NCBI GenBank assembly: GCA_035295665.1
Contig: DATGIQ010000029.1
Span: 1-40,623, forward strand
DNA length: 40,623 nucleotides
Origin: DATGIQ01 sp035295665
GTDB taxonomy: Bacteria > Planctomycetota > Planctomycetia > Gemmatales > Gemmataceae
Direction: 5' to 3'
Shown: positions 10,361 through 18,324 of the stretch, piece after piece
Layout: each line of letters opens with the position of its first letter
Numbering within the stretch: position 1 is the stretch's first letter
Translations under genes and position numbers: made by a program
Notes under the pieces: generated by a model
Told to the model about the DNA's origin: nothing
What the model saw: the letters and a program-made list of their open reading frames with translations, nothing else
The model's database searches: none

Positions 10361-12379
10361 TCAGGAGTTCGCTGTCAGGGAAGGAGCAAGATCACCCTCC
10401 GATTCTTGACCGTGGACTCCGGATGCCGGATTCCAGATCGGCAGCGTCAGGCGGAATTCGGTACCTGCACCCAGCGCACTGGCGCAGGAAACCGTACCTC
10501 CGTGGGCCATAATGATCTCACGGACAATTGCCAGCCCCAAGCCCGTGCCGCTCCCTTGACTTTGGTTCGGCACACGGAAAAAGCGATCAAAAATGCGCGG
10601 CAAATACTCCTCGGGAATACCCATGCCAGTATCGGCGACGATCAAGGTCACCCCATTGTCCGCGGCCGCTGCCGACAAAGTGATTTTCCCCCCCCGATCT
10701 GTGTACGTCAGCGCATTATCCAGCAAATTGCCCAGGGCGTGCCCCAAGCGCTGGGCGTCGGCAACCACGTTGGGCAAATCGGGGGGCAACTCGACGGTGA
10801 TCGTCACGTCCTTGTCTTCGGCACGCGGACGGATCCCATCCGCGGCCGCTTGCAGCAGCGCCGCCGGCGCCTCCGGGCGCAGGTCGAGCTGTGCCCGGCC
10901 GCTCTCCAGACGGGTGAGATCAAGGAGGTTATTGACCCGCGCCAATAGCCGTTCGGCATTGTCTCGGGCATCCAGGAGCAATTCTGTCTGTTTTGGACTG
11001 AGCGGCCCCAATGTCTCTTCCAAGAGTAGGTGGAGGACCAAACGAATGCTCGTGAGAGGCGTCTTCAGCTCATGGCTAACGGTAGCCACCAAGTCGCTTT
11101 TCACTTGGTCCAGTAAGCGAAAGCGGGTCACGTCCTGCAACTGCACGGCGGCGCCGAGCGTATTTCCGTAAGGATCCTGGATCGGCAAAATATGCGGCAA
11201 GAAAAACTGTTCCTGTCCCTCTGCCGTCAACACAATCACCCGCTCAAAACCTTCGGGGAGATAGGGACGCTGATGGACAAGCGCCTCCGTGAGCGGTGAA
11301 CGGATCGCTTCGGGGGGATGCCAGAGAATGCGCACCTCCGCATCGCCACCTCTGGCTTCGACGCCGAGTACCCGCCGGGCCGCAGGATTGGCCAATTCCA
11401 CACTTCCCTGGGAATCCACGACCAATACGGGGTCCGGAAAGGCATCGATGGTGGCCTGGCTGGTTCGCTGGGCACGCAGCAGGCGTGCGTAGTTGGTCTG
11501 CCGATACTCGCGGAGCTGGCGGGCCATCGTGTTAAACGCGCCGGCGAGCTGGCCGAGCTCATCCCGTGTCATCACCGGCACTACTTGATCGAGGTTGCCA
11601 AGGCCGATGGCAACCGCGGACTGCGTGACTGCTTGGATGGGCCGGAGAAGAGCGCGAATCGTGTGCCAGGCCAGAAGGGCACCAAGGAGAACGGCCGCAG
11701 TGAGCCCGATCGCAAAACCGATCAGCGAGCTCCGCACCGTCCGCCGCGCTTCCCGGCTTGCTTCTTTCATGTTGTCCGCATTCAGCGCACGAATCTGGCC
11801 GGAAACATGCTTGATCGCGTTGAAGATGTCCAGGAGCCCGGCACTTTCCAAGGCCTCTCCCCCCATGAGTTCGCCGGCGGCCAGGAGCGGCCCCGTGACC
11901 AAGGGCGGGGAGCCGATGGCCACGGTCCTTGCACCCACAATGGCCAGGTTTTCACCGAAATAGTCGTGCCGCCTTTGGATGATCGCTGTGGCGGGGCGGG
12001 CATAAAAGCGATCCCCTTGCTGGCGGTAACGCCTTGTCAGCTGCGTCAATTGACTCACCAGCTCGCCCTCTCCTTCGAGGGTAATATTGATTTGTTCGAG
12101 CGACAGATTCTGCTCATATTCCGGCCAATTCTTTTCGTACTGTTGCTTGGCCTTTTTCTCTTCGCCGGCAAGGGCAAACTGGAAGGAGGAATCGATGCGC
12201 TCCAGCGCTTCGTTGAGGCGTTCCATGTAGAAGACGCTGTCGTAGTTTTCCCGCAGGATCGCATCGATCCGGACGCCGATGCGATGAAGCAAAAAGGCCG
12301 CGGTGCCGCCGAGGATCCCGAACACGATCAGCAGTGGTACTACGATCAGGACAATGCGAAAGCGGAGAGGTAACGTCAT
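10361..12379 (-). CDS. Membrane histidine kinase, TM-sensor-TM-HAMP-PAS-HisKA-HATPase
   Basis: A 672-residue sensor kinase. It has TM1 (about 8-30), a mostly helical periplasmic segment (36-215) that could be a four-helix bundle, and TM2 (219-240). HAMP (240-293, with AFNTMARQLREY) and a PAS domain (about 305-420) follow, then HisKA with VATVSHELKTPLTS (His436). The HATPase (about 530-655) has LGNLLDNALTY, DTGMGIPEE and GSGTGLGLAIV. It is encoded 48 bases after the sigma-54 response regulator, its likely partner, and before the KdpD-N/Usp protein, which may feed it an intracellular signal. No Shine-Dalgarno sequence is visible before its ATG. The periplasmic segment gives no ligand clue. Confidence 0.93.
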   Translation of the reverse strand: MTLPLRFRIVLIVVPLLIVFGILGGTAAFLLHRIGVRIDAILRENYDSVFYMERLNEALERIDSSFQFALAGEEKKAKQQYEKNWPEYEQNLSLEQINITLEGEGELVSQLTQLTRRYRQQGDRFYARPATAIIQRRHDYFGENLAIVGARTVAIGSPPLVTGPLLAAGELMGGEALESAGLLDIFNAIKHVSGQIRALNADNMKEASREARRTVRSSLIGFAIGLTAAVLLGALLAWHTIRALLRPIQAVTQSAVAIGLGNLDQVVPVMTRDELGQLAGAFNTMARQLREYRQTNYARLLRAQRTSQATIDAFPDPVLVVDSQGSVELANPAARRVLGVEARGGDAEVRILWHPPEAIRSPLTEALVHQRPYLPEGFERVIVLTAEGQEQFFLPHILPIQDPYGNTLGAAVQLQDVTRFRLLDQVKSDLVATVSHELKTPLTSIRLVLHLLLEETLGPLSPKQTELLLDARDNAERLLARVNNLLDLTRLESGRAQLDLRPEAPAALLQAAADGIRPRAEDKDVTITVELPPDLPNVVADAQRLGHALGNLLDNALTYTDRGGKITLSAAAADNGVTLIVADTGMGIPEEYLPRIFDRFFRVPNQSQGSGTGLGLAIVREIIMAHGGTVSCASALGAGTEFRLTLPIWNPASGVHGQESEGDLAPSLTANS

Positions 12380-12427
12380 GGAGAGTATTTTACGAGCTGG
12401 CAGCAGGACGCGGACAAGGGTTACCGA

Positions 12428-13759
12428 TCACAAGCCGTAACGTTTCCGTTTGCGATACAGCGTACTGGCATCGATGCCCAGGACCTGAGCGGCCTCTTCC
12501 ATGGTGGCGGTGCTGGCAAGCACACGACGAATGTGTTCGGCCTCCAGAGCATCGAGCGTTACGGCTGCGCCGACTTCCACACCGGAACGGGGCGGTGACC
12601 CGACCTGGCTTGGAAGATCGGCCAGACCGAGGATCGAGTTGGGTGCCAAAATGACCGCGCGCTCGATGGCATTGCGAAGCTCGCGGAGGTTTCCCGGCCA
12701 GGGATAGCGAAGCATGGCCTGCTTGGCTTCCTCGGTGAACTCCGCCATGCTCTTACCCGTTTGACGGGCAAAGAAGCGGAGCAGATGCTCGGCCAGCGGC
12801 AAGATATCACGCCGCCGCTGGCGGAGAGGCGGCAAGCTTACCTCGATCACATTGATGCGGTAGAGGAGGTCTTCGCGGAACTTCCCGGCCGCGGTCTCGG
12901 CTTCCAAATTGCGATTGGTGGCTGCGACGATGCGCAAGTTACAAGCCCGGGTTCGCGTCTCCCCCACCCGCTCAAAACGTTTCTCCTGCAAGAGCCGCAA
13001 GAGCTTGGGTTGGAGGGCCGGCGGCAGGTCAGCGATCTCATCGAGAAATAACGTGCCGCCTTCGGCAGCAGCAACCTTACCCATCGTATCGCGGACTGCG
13101 CCCGTGAACGCTCCGCGCACATGGCCGAACAGCTCGCTCTCCAAAAGCTCGGCCGAGAGACTGGGACATTGGATAGTAATGAACGGGGCGCTCGCCCGCG
13201 GACTATGGGCATGGATGGTCCGAGCCAACACGCCCTTGCCGGTGCCGCTCTCTCCGCGGAGCAGGATCGTGGCCTCACTCGCTGCTGCTTTGAACGCGAC
13301 ATCGAGCGCCTGCTGCATCACTGGCTCCTCGGTCCGCAAATCCGTCTCTGGAACCACGGCCCGAACTTGTTCTTCGAGCTCGAGCGCGTGGGATTGCAGC
13401 TGCCTAACCTGCGTAATTCGGCCCAAGGAAACGCGCAATTGGTCGGGAGTGAACGGCTTGGGCAAATAATCCACGGCCCCCCGCCGCATTGCTTCAACAG
13501 CGGTTTCAATCGTTGCGTACGCCGTCATGATTACCACATCGAGCCCTGGGGCCAGGCGGAGCAACTCCGGCAGTAAGTCCAGGCCCCGTTCCTGCGCCAG
13601 GCGCAGATCGAGAAAGGCCAGGTCGAAGAGATGGTGGGCCAGGAGGTCCAATGCTTGCATGCCATCCTTGGCTTCGGTGACATGATGGCCCATGGTCTCC
13701 AGAGCGGTGTGCATGGTCCGCCGGAGGCTGGCCTCATCGTCGATGAGCAGGATGTTCAT
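12428..13759 (-). CDS. Sigma-54-dependent response regulator, NtrC family
   Basis: A 443-residue enhancer-binding activator with a complete three-domain layout. The receiver (1-118) has acidic residues Asp7/Asp8, acceptor Asp51 and Lys101 (LPKPF). The AAA+ domain (about 140-375) has Walker A GESGTGKG (169-176), the sigma-54 contact loop GAFTGA (216-221) and Walker B GGTLFLDE (234-241). A Fis-type helix-turn-helix ends the protein (about 400-443). GGAG lies 5 bases before the ATG. It is the first gene of the operon with the histidine kinase and the KdpD-N/Usp protein. Its targets are unknown, and I found no convincing minus-24/minus-12 promoter in the window. A hairpin with a T run sits about 20 bases upstream of its start codon. 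Confidence 0.95.
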   Translation of the reverse strand: MNILLIDDEASLRRTMHTALETMGHHVTEAKDGMQALDLLAHHLFDLAFLDLRLAQERGLDLLPELLRLAPGLDVVIMTAYATIETAVEAMRRGAVDYLPKPFTPDQLRVSLGRITQVRQLQSHALELEEQVRAVVPETDLRTEEPVMQQALDVAFKAAASEATILLRGESGTGKGVLARTIHAHSPRASAPFITIQCPSLSAELLESELFGHVRGAFTGAVRDTMGKVAAAEGGTLFLDEIADLPPALQPKLLRLLQEKRFERVGETRTRACNLRIVAATNRNLEAETAAGKFREDLLYRINVIEVSLPPLRQRRRDILPLAEHLLRFFARQTGKSMAEFTEEAKQAMLRYPWPGNLRELRNAIERAVILAPNSILGLADLPSQVGSPPRSGVEVGAAVTLDALEAEHIRRVLASTATMEEAAQVLGIDASTLYRKRKRYGL

Positions 13760-13777
13760 GAAGACTCCAGCCCGGCT

Positions 13778-13815
13778 ACAAAACGAAACGCCCCACGGCC
13801 CGAGGCCGTAGGGCG
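13778..13815 (-). terminator. Rho-independent-like terminator after the SGNH hydrolase gene
   Basis: Read on the minus strand, 13815-13804 pairs with 13800-13789 (12-bp stem, one mismatch, 3-base loop). It is followed by a T-rich stretch read as TTTCGTTTTGT. It lies 25-60 bases past the stop of the SGNH hydrolase gene and about 20 bases before the ATG of the sigma-54 regulator. It would end the hydrolase transcript, but the position also leaves room for attenuation of the regulator operon. Confidence 0.55.
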
Positions 13816-13839
13816 CCGTGAAAAAATTTCGCCGCTAAA

Positions 13840-14622
13840 TCATTTCTTGCCCATCAATTCCAGGATAGGATCTTTCACAGCGTCCGCCCAGATTTTGTAA
13901 CCCTGCGCCGATAGGTGCAGCGCATCCGGCATGATTTGCGAAGAAATCGTCCCGTCCGGCTGAACGAATTTGTCACCGATATCGAGATACTTCACGGTCT
14001 TGCCACCATCATCAAGCTTGGCAATGATTGTGTTGACGTCCTTGATCTTGTCGCGCAGTTTGTTGGGCTTTGGGCCGCGTGGAAAAATACCCAGGAGCAG
14101 GATCTTGGTTTGCGGGGAACGCTTGTGGATCTCCTTCACAATGGCGGTGACGCCCGCGGCAATGTCCGCGGCGCTGTCGACCGGCGTATTGTTGGTGCCG
14201 ATCATCAGCATGACCACTTTCGGATGGATGCCCTCCAGCTCACCGTTCTCGATTCGCCACAGGACATGTTGGGTGCGGTCGCCACCAATCCCGAAATTAG
14301 CCGCGTGAAGCGGTTCGAACTCCTTGGTGAAGAGTTCGTTGCCCGGGCTCTTGGGATTATGTCCTGGGCCGCCCCAGGCGTCGGTGATGGAATCGCCCAG
14401 AAAAAGCAGATCGATATTCCCTTTCCGCGCCATGTCAACGAAGCCTTCGTGACGCTTCACCCAATCCGGTGCCCGCGGAACAGGAGTGGTCGCGGCGATT
14501 TCTGCCTTCTTCGCTTGCTCCGCCTTCTTCTCCTGAGCCCTGGACTCTCCCGCGAGCAGGAAAGGAAGACCCAAGGACAATGTTCCGATGATCAAAACAG
14601 GACTGGTGATGCGCCGTCTCAT
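13840..14622 (-). CDS. Secreted SGNH/GDSL-family hydrolase
   Basis: A 260-residue exported esterase-like protein. It has a Sec signal peptide (basic MRRR, hydrophobic 8-24, cleavage probably near AGESRAQ) and a Lys/Ala-rich linker (31-45). The SGNH core follows: block I FLGDSITDAWG (catalytic Ser78), block II NFGIGGDRT, block III MIGTNNT (Asn144) and block V DALHLSAQG (Asp233, His236). This resembles the PAF-acetylhydrolase-like and acetylxylan-esterase-like SGNH enzymes that planctomycetes have in numbers; the substrate is probably an acyl or acetyl ester on a glycan or lipid. The frame is open upstream to 14802, but ATG 14622 has GGAG at 5 bases and starts a clean signal peptide. It is divergent from pyrE. 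Confidence 0.9.
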   Translation of the reverse strand: MRRRITSPVLIIGTLSLGLPFLLAGESRAQEKKAEQAKKAEIAATTPVPRAPDWVKRHEGFVDMARKGNIDLLFLGDSITDAWGGPGHNPKSPGNELFTKEFEPLHAANFGIGGDRTQHVLWRIENGELEGIHPKVVMLMIGTNNTPVDSAADIAAGVTAIVKEIHKRSPQTKILLLGIFPRGPKPNKLRDKIKDVNTIIAKLDDGGKTVKYLDIGDKFVQPDGTISSQIMPDALHLSAQGYKIWADAVKDPILELMGKK

Positions 14623-14735
14623 GGATACTCCTTGTACCAGCAAATTCGTCCCGAGTAGCCGAGCCCGGCTTAGTTTGCGAATCGATGAGACGGTCGTCAA
14701 GAGCCGGCTGGGACAACCGTGTTGGGAATTGTCCC

Positions 14736-14741
14736 TATACT
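14736..14741 (+). promoter_or_regulatory. Possible -10 box for pyrE
   Basis: TATACT lies about 40 bases before the pyrE ATG in the 158-base divergent gap. No matching -35 hexamer is seen at the usual distance, so this is only a candidate. Confidence 0.25.
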
Positions 14742-14780
14742 CAACTGAAGCAGGGCGAACTGGCTTGGGGAGGGATGGGA

Positions 14781-15338
14781 ATGTCGAGTCCAGCGCGGGC
14801 AAGGTTATTGGAATTGTTTCAGAAGCGGGCCCTCTCCTTCGGCCGGTTCAAACTGGCATCTGGCAAGGAAAGCAATTATTACATCAACAGCAAGAAGGTC
14901 CTTTTCAACGGCGAAGCGGTCGGGCTGCTCGGCGAAATTCTCTGGGAGCTGACCAAGGACCTCCAGATCCAGGCCATCGGCGGCCTGGAAGTGGGGGCGA
15001 TCCCGATGGCCACCGCCGCCGTCTTGCACTACCAACAGCATGGCTTGCCGTTGGAAGGATTCTTTGTGCGAAAACAGGCCAAAGTCCACGGCAGCCAAGA
15101 ACGGATCGAGGGGATCATAGAACCAGGTTTCCGCGTGGCGGTCATCGACGACGTATTCACCCAGGGCACGTCGGTGTTGCAAGCGATTGCAGAGGTCGAG
15201 CGCCGGGGCGCATCGGTCGTTGCCGTGAGCTGTATCGTCGATCGCCTGGAAGGAGCCCGTGAACGGCTCGCCCCGCGCTACCTCTATTTGCCCATCTTCA
15301 CGATCCGCGACCTCGGTGTTGAGCACCAGGAACCCTAA
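14781..15338 (+). CDS. pyrE: Orotate phosphoribosyltransferase
   Basis: A 185-residue type I phosphoribosyltransferase that joins orotate to PRPP to give OMP in pyrimidine synthesis. Visible motifs are FKLASGKESNYYIN (orotate side), GGLEVGAIPMA, the flexible loop VRKQAKVHGSQERIEG (97-111) and the PRPP-binding VAVIDDVFTQGTS (119-131). Length fits the family. The frame extends upstream, but GGGGAGGG sits 6 bases before ATG 14781, which I chose; ATG 14775 is a near alternative. The gene is divergent from the SGNH hydrolase gene and convergent with a small membrane protein. No other pyr genes are in the window. Confidence 0.93.
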   Translation: MSSPARARLLELFQKRALSFGRFKLASGKESNYYINSKKVLFNGEAVGLLGEILWELTKDLQIQAIGGLEVGAIPMATAAVLHYQQHGLPLEGFFVRKQAKVHGSQERIEGIIEPGFRVAVIDDVFTQGTSVLQAIAEVERRGASVVAVSCIVDRLEGARERLAPRYLYLPIFTIRDLGVEHQEP

Positions 15339-15363
15339 CGGCTCGAACGCCCGTGGTTAGCTA

Positions 15364-15927
15364 TCAGCCCTGATTCGGCGTCGCCGAAGCGGGACGGAGT
15401 ACGATCACCTTTTCGACTGTCTTCGTCCGGAACGCACCGTAGAGCGCACCGATGGCCGCCCCGATCAACGCTGCTGCCGGCACCCGGAACTCGGCATCAT
15501 GGTGCGTCATGCCGCCAATCGCGCCCAGCAAGGCAAACACGACTGCCCCAGCCAGCGCCGGGATCGTGATCCGCAGGGCAAAACCAAGTGCTCCGCCAAC
15601 CAGACGGAGCAGGCCGACAACACCGGTGAGAAGGAGCCCAAGGATTCGAAGGGGAATCGAAAGGATCGCCGCACCGACTCGAAAGGGAAGGGTAAGAACC
15701 GTGCGAACCAGCCGCCCGGCTTTCTCCGGTAGGCCAGTCCAGTTGATTTCCCGTCTCTGGACGAGAACGCGGAAGGGCAGCCACACGAGGAAACCGACCA
15801 GGGCAAACGGCAAAATCACACCCACGACGGTCAGCGCCGGTCCGATTAGGAAGACGACCAGAAATCCGACCAACGTGAATAGGGCAACCTTGCGGATTAT
15901 ATCGGCAGTACTATGCAGGCTTTCCAT
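15364..15927 (-). CDS. Hypothetical multi-pass membrane protein, 187 aa
   Basis: A 187-residue protein with about four to five hydrophobic segments (about 13-50 as a pair, 75-95, 96-116, 117-140, 150-165) rich in Gly, Val, Leu and Ala. The last part, with GAIGALYGAF, looks glycine-zipper-like. No catalytic motif is seen and I do not recognise a family. GGAGGGG lies 4 bases before the ATG, a strong ribosome site. It is convergent with pyrE (25 bases between stops) and divergent from mtaB (219 bases between starts). The clean frame and good start support a real gene; the function is unknown. Confidence 0.75.
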   Translation of the reverse strand: MESLHSTADIIRKVALFTLVGFLVVFLIGPALTVVGVILPFALVGFLVWLPFRVLVQRREINWTGLPEKAGRLVRTVLTLPFRVGAAILSIPLRILGLLLTGVVGLLRLVGGALGFALRITIPALAGAVVFALLGAIGGMTHHDAEFRVPAAALIGAAIGALYGAFRTKTVEKVIVLRPASATPNQG

Positions 15928-16146
15928 GATACCCCTCCAACCAGGTCAAGAGTAGATCCCCGCGTGGATTGCTCGGTACGAATAAAATCGAGCCCCAAGG
16001 GTTATTCGCCGTGGAATCACTTTTCTTTTGGGGATTCTTCCAGAATTGGGAGGTTTGTTCGGCCGCCTCAGCCGAAACCGGGCGTCGTCCATATGTTATC
16101 CGCTGACGGCGTAACTCCTTCGCGACACGGAGCGATAGGCTGAATC

Positions 16147-17586
16147 ATGACTGCTGCCCGCACCTGCCGCCTGCTCACACTCGGCTGTAAGGTCAATCAG
16201 TACGAGACCCAGTACGTCAAAGAGCTGCTCGAAGCAAATGGCTATCGTGAGGCCGCGGCCAGTGAGCCAGCCGATCTGTGCATCGTGAACACCTGCACCG
16301 TTACTCACGAGGCCGACGCCAAGGGACGCCAGCTCATCCGTCGCCTGGCTCAGGCAAACCCGGGGGCAGCATTGATTGTCATGGGCTGTTACGCCACGCG
16401 CGAACCCGAAACATTAGCGCGCTTGCCCGGAGTAACTCAGGTCAACACGGATAAGGCGCGCTTGGCCAAGGAATTGCGTCCATTTGGCGTCTCTCGGATT
16501 CCGGCTGGGATCTCCCGCTTTGATGGGCATCGCCGCGCCTTTGTGAAGGTGCAAGATGGTTGCCTACTGAATTGCAGTTATTGCATCATTCCCCATGTTC
16601 GGCCGATCCTGCGCAGCCGGCCCGTCGAGGAGATCGCTCAGGAAGTACGACAACTCGTACAGAATGGCTCCCGTGAGGTAGTGTTGACGGGCATCCATTT
16701 GGGCCACTACGGCATCGACCTCAGCCGTGGCAAAGTGAAATCCGATTGGTGCCGGCTGTGGCATTTGCTGCGACATCTCGATACGCTGCCGGGAGATTTC
16801 CGGATTCGTTTGAGCAGTTTGGAGGCGGCAGAGGTCCGCGGCGAGCTGGTGGAAGCCATTGCCGGTTCGCGGCGAATCTGCCCGCATCTGCACCTCTGTT
16901 TGCAGAGCGGCTCTGACCAAATCCTGGCTGCAATGAAACGCCGGTATCGCGTCGCCGGCTTCTTGGAACGCTGGCGACGATTGCGAGCCGCCCTCGATTG
17001 GCCAGCGTTCACGTCCGATCTCATCGTGGGCTTTCCCGGAGAGACCGAAGCAGATTTTGAGGCGACCTGCCAGGTGGCACGGCACGTCGGCTTCTCGAAA
17101 ATCCATGTATTCTCATTCAGTCCGCGCCGGGGGACGCCGGCTGCGAATTTACCCGGACAAGTGCCGTCCCAAGTGATAGCCGAGCGGCGCCGCCGACTCG
17201 TGCAGCTGGACTGCGAATTAGCCGAGAAGTACCATCGCTCCCTGCTTGGCCGGCGCCTGGATGTGCTGGTCGAAGGGCCTTATCGCCGAAGTCCCCGCCA
17301 CGTCATCGGTACGTCCTGTCGTTATGCTCCCGTGGTCTTCGAAGGCCATCTGCCGGCTCTTCTTTCTCGTCGGGTTCCTGTCCAAGCGGTAGCGGTGGCC
17401 GAGGGTGTTGTGTACGCTCATCCCGAGCCGGAGCCTGCGGGTTTGGCATTCTCCGAAGATCATGGCGAGCCTGCCGAGGCTCTGCGCAGGATTTCGCTGG
17501 CTCAGATCCCGCCCTCAATTCCTATGGGAAATGAATTCCTCCGTTCCGACTATACACTCCCTGCGGGTCAGGCAGAGATGTGCTAA
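16147..17586 (+). CDS. mtaB: tRNA threonylcarbamoyladenosine methylthiotransferase MtaB
   Basis: A 479-residue radical-SAM methylthiotransferase. The N-terminal UPF0004 domain has three cysteines for the auxiliary 4Fe-4S cluster (Cys14 in LGCKVNQYET, Cys50 in NTCTVTHEAD, Cys81 in MGCYATREPE). The radical-SAM cluster motif CLLNCSYC uses Cys139, Cys143 and Cys146. SDLIVGFPGETEADFE and HVFSFSPRRGTPA follow. The THEADAK and CKVNQYE signatures favour MtaB, which converts t6A37 to ms2t6A37 in tRNA, over MiaB or RimO. A TRAM-like C-terminal part (about 365-420, GRRLDVLVEG) is followed by a divergent tail of about 50 residues. Only a distant GGAG precedes the ATG. Confidence 0.92.
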   Translation: MTAARTCRLLTLGCKVNQYETQYVKELLEANGYREAAASEPADLCIVNTCTVTHEADAKGRQLIRRLAQANPGAALIVMGCYATREPETLARLPGVTQVNTDKARLAKELRPFGVSRIPAGISRFDGHRRAFVKVQDGCLLNCSYCIIPHVRPILRSRPVEEIAQEVRQLVQNGSREVVLTGIHLGHYGIDLSRGKVKSDWCRLWHLLRHLDTLPGDFRIRLSSLEAAEVRGELVEAIAGSRRICPHLHLCLQSGSDQILAAMKRRYRVAGFLERWRRLRAALDWPAFTSDLIVGFPGETEADFEATCQVARHVGFSKIHVFSFSPRRGTPAANLPGQVPSQVIAERRRRLVQLDCELAEKYHRSLLGRRLDVLVEGPYRRSPRHVIGTSCRYAPVVFEGHLPALLSRRVPVQAVAVAEGVVYAHPEPEPAGLAFSEDHGEPAEALRRISLAQIPPSIPMGNEFLRSDYTLPAGQAEMC

Positions 17587-17664
17587 AGTTGTGTTGGAAC
17601 AAGTGAGGCAAGGGATCGGACCGGCGACCGAAGCGCGCGCCCGATTCCCACAGGGAACCGGGTC

Positions 17665-18030
17665 ATGCAACGTACCTTCGAGCACATCCTCTTTGAGCAA
17701 AAACAAGACGTATTTTGCGTGCGCTTGCGGCGCAATCGCCTGGACGAGCAAGACATTCTTGCCATGGCGGAAGAATTGCTTCATCTGATCAATGAACGCG
17801 GCTGTCGGAAGCTGATCTTCTGCCTGGGACCGGGAGTGCTGGACTGCTTGTACAGTGTCTTCATGGCCACGCTGGTCATGGTTCGGCGAACTCTGATCGA
17901 CCACGGCGGCGTTCTCAAATTGTGCGAGGTTGCGCCGGCTACGCTGGAAGTCTTTCAGGCTTGCCGTTTGAAGGAATTCTTCGAATTCGAACCCGATCAG
18001 GCAACCGCATTGGCGGTGCTGGGGAACTAG
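17665..18030 (+). CDS. STAS-domain protein with non-canonical phospho-site
   Basis: A 121-residue single-domain protein with the alternating strand/helix pattern of SpoIIAA-like STAS proteins: FCVRLRRNRLDE, then KLIFCLGPGVLD, a central helix, VLKLCEVAPATLEVF and ACRLKEFFEFEPD. STAS proteins usually act as anti-anti-sigma factors controlled by phosphorylation of a Ser or Thr right after a conserved Asp. Here that position reads Asp60-Cys61-Leu62, so the normal phospho-serine is absent, although Ser64 is close. It may act constitutively or have another binding role. It starts 78 bases after mtaB, with an AGGGA box before the ATG. No anti-sigma kinase or PP2C gene is in the window. Confidence 0.82.
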   Translation: MQRTFEHILFEQKQDVFCVRLRRNRLDEQDILAMAEELLHLINERGCRKLIFCLGPGVLDCLYSVFMATLVMVRRTLIDHGGVLKLCEVAPATLEVFQACRLKEFFEFEPDQATALAVLGN

Positions 18031-18069
18031 TGCCCTTTCGACCGCATTTCTGAAATCTGGCCCATAGCA

Positions 18070-18294
18070 GTGCGGATGGACCACGCCAATCCTCGTCTCG
18101 TTCCATTGGGACGGCCGGACGCGCTGGATCATCGGGGGGAGTCGTTCCCAGCCAATCTGAAGCGGGAATGTCACTGGGCCCTGGGCCTCGTGGATTGTAA
18201 CCCGGCCACGGGGCGTAGCCAGCATGTGGGCGTGTGCGGACAGGCCGAAGTACTTCCATATGACATCGCTATGGCCAAGATGATCCTCCGATAA
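18070..18294 (+). CDS. Doubtful small ORF, 74 aa
   Basis: This is the only plus-strand frame of note in the 294 bases between the STAS gene and the nucleoside phosphorylase gene. It would encode 74 residues with a Cys/His-containing middle. The start is GTG 18070 or ATG 18076, and neither has a ribosome site. I recognise no family. Third positions are mostly G or C, mildly in favour of coding, but a leader region is equally possible. Confidence 0.25.
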   Translation: MRMDHANPRLVPLGRPDALDHRGESFPANLKRECHWALGLVDCNPATGRSQHVGVCGQAEVLPYDIAMAKMILR

Positions 18295-18302
18295 GTACTT
18301 CC
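18248..18302. repeat. Two copies of AAGTACTTCC, 45 bases apart, upstream of the phosphorylase gene
   Basis: AAGTACTTCC occurs at 18248-18257 and again at 18293-18302, each with the perfect palindrome AAGTACTT. The second ends 22 bases before the ATG at 18325. Paired palindromes at this place could be operator half-sites. Confidence 0.35.
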
Positions 18303-18324
18303 GTCCGGACGAGATCGATGCCAA

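Noticed and set aside
9592..10512. 306-aa plus-strand open frame opposite the KdpD-like gene
   Set aside because: The minus strand has clear KdpD Walker motifs; this frame has none.
11318..12373. 351-aa plus-strand open frame opposite the membrane histidine kinase gene
   Set aside because: The kinase reading has TM, HAMP, PAS, HisKA and HATPase in order; the opposite frame has no recognisable domain.
17515..18324. 269-aa minus-strand open frame across the STAS gene and the following gap
   Set aside because: The plus-strand STAS pattern is convincing; this frame spans gene and gap alike and has no family features.
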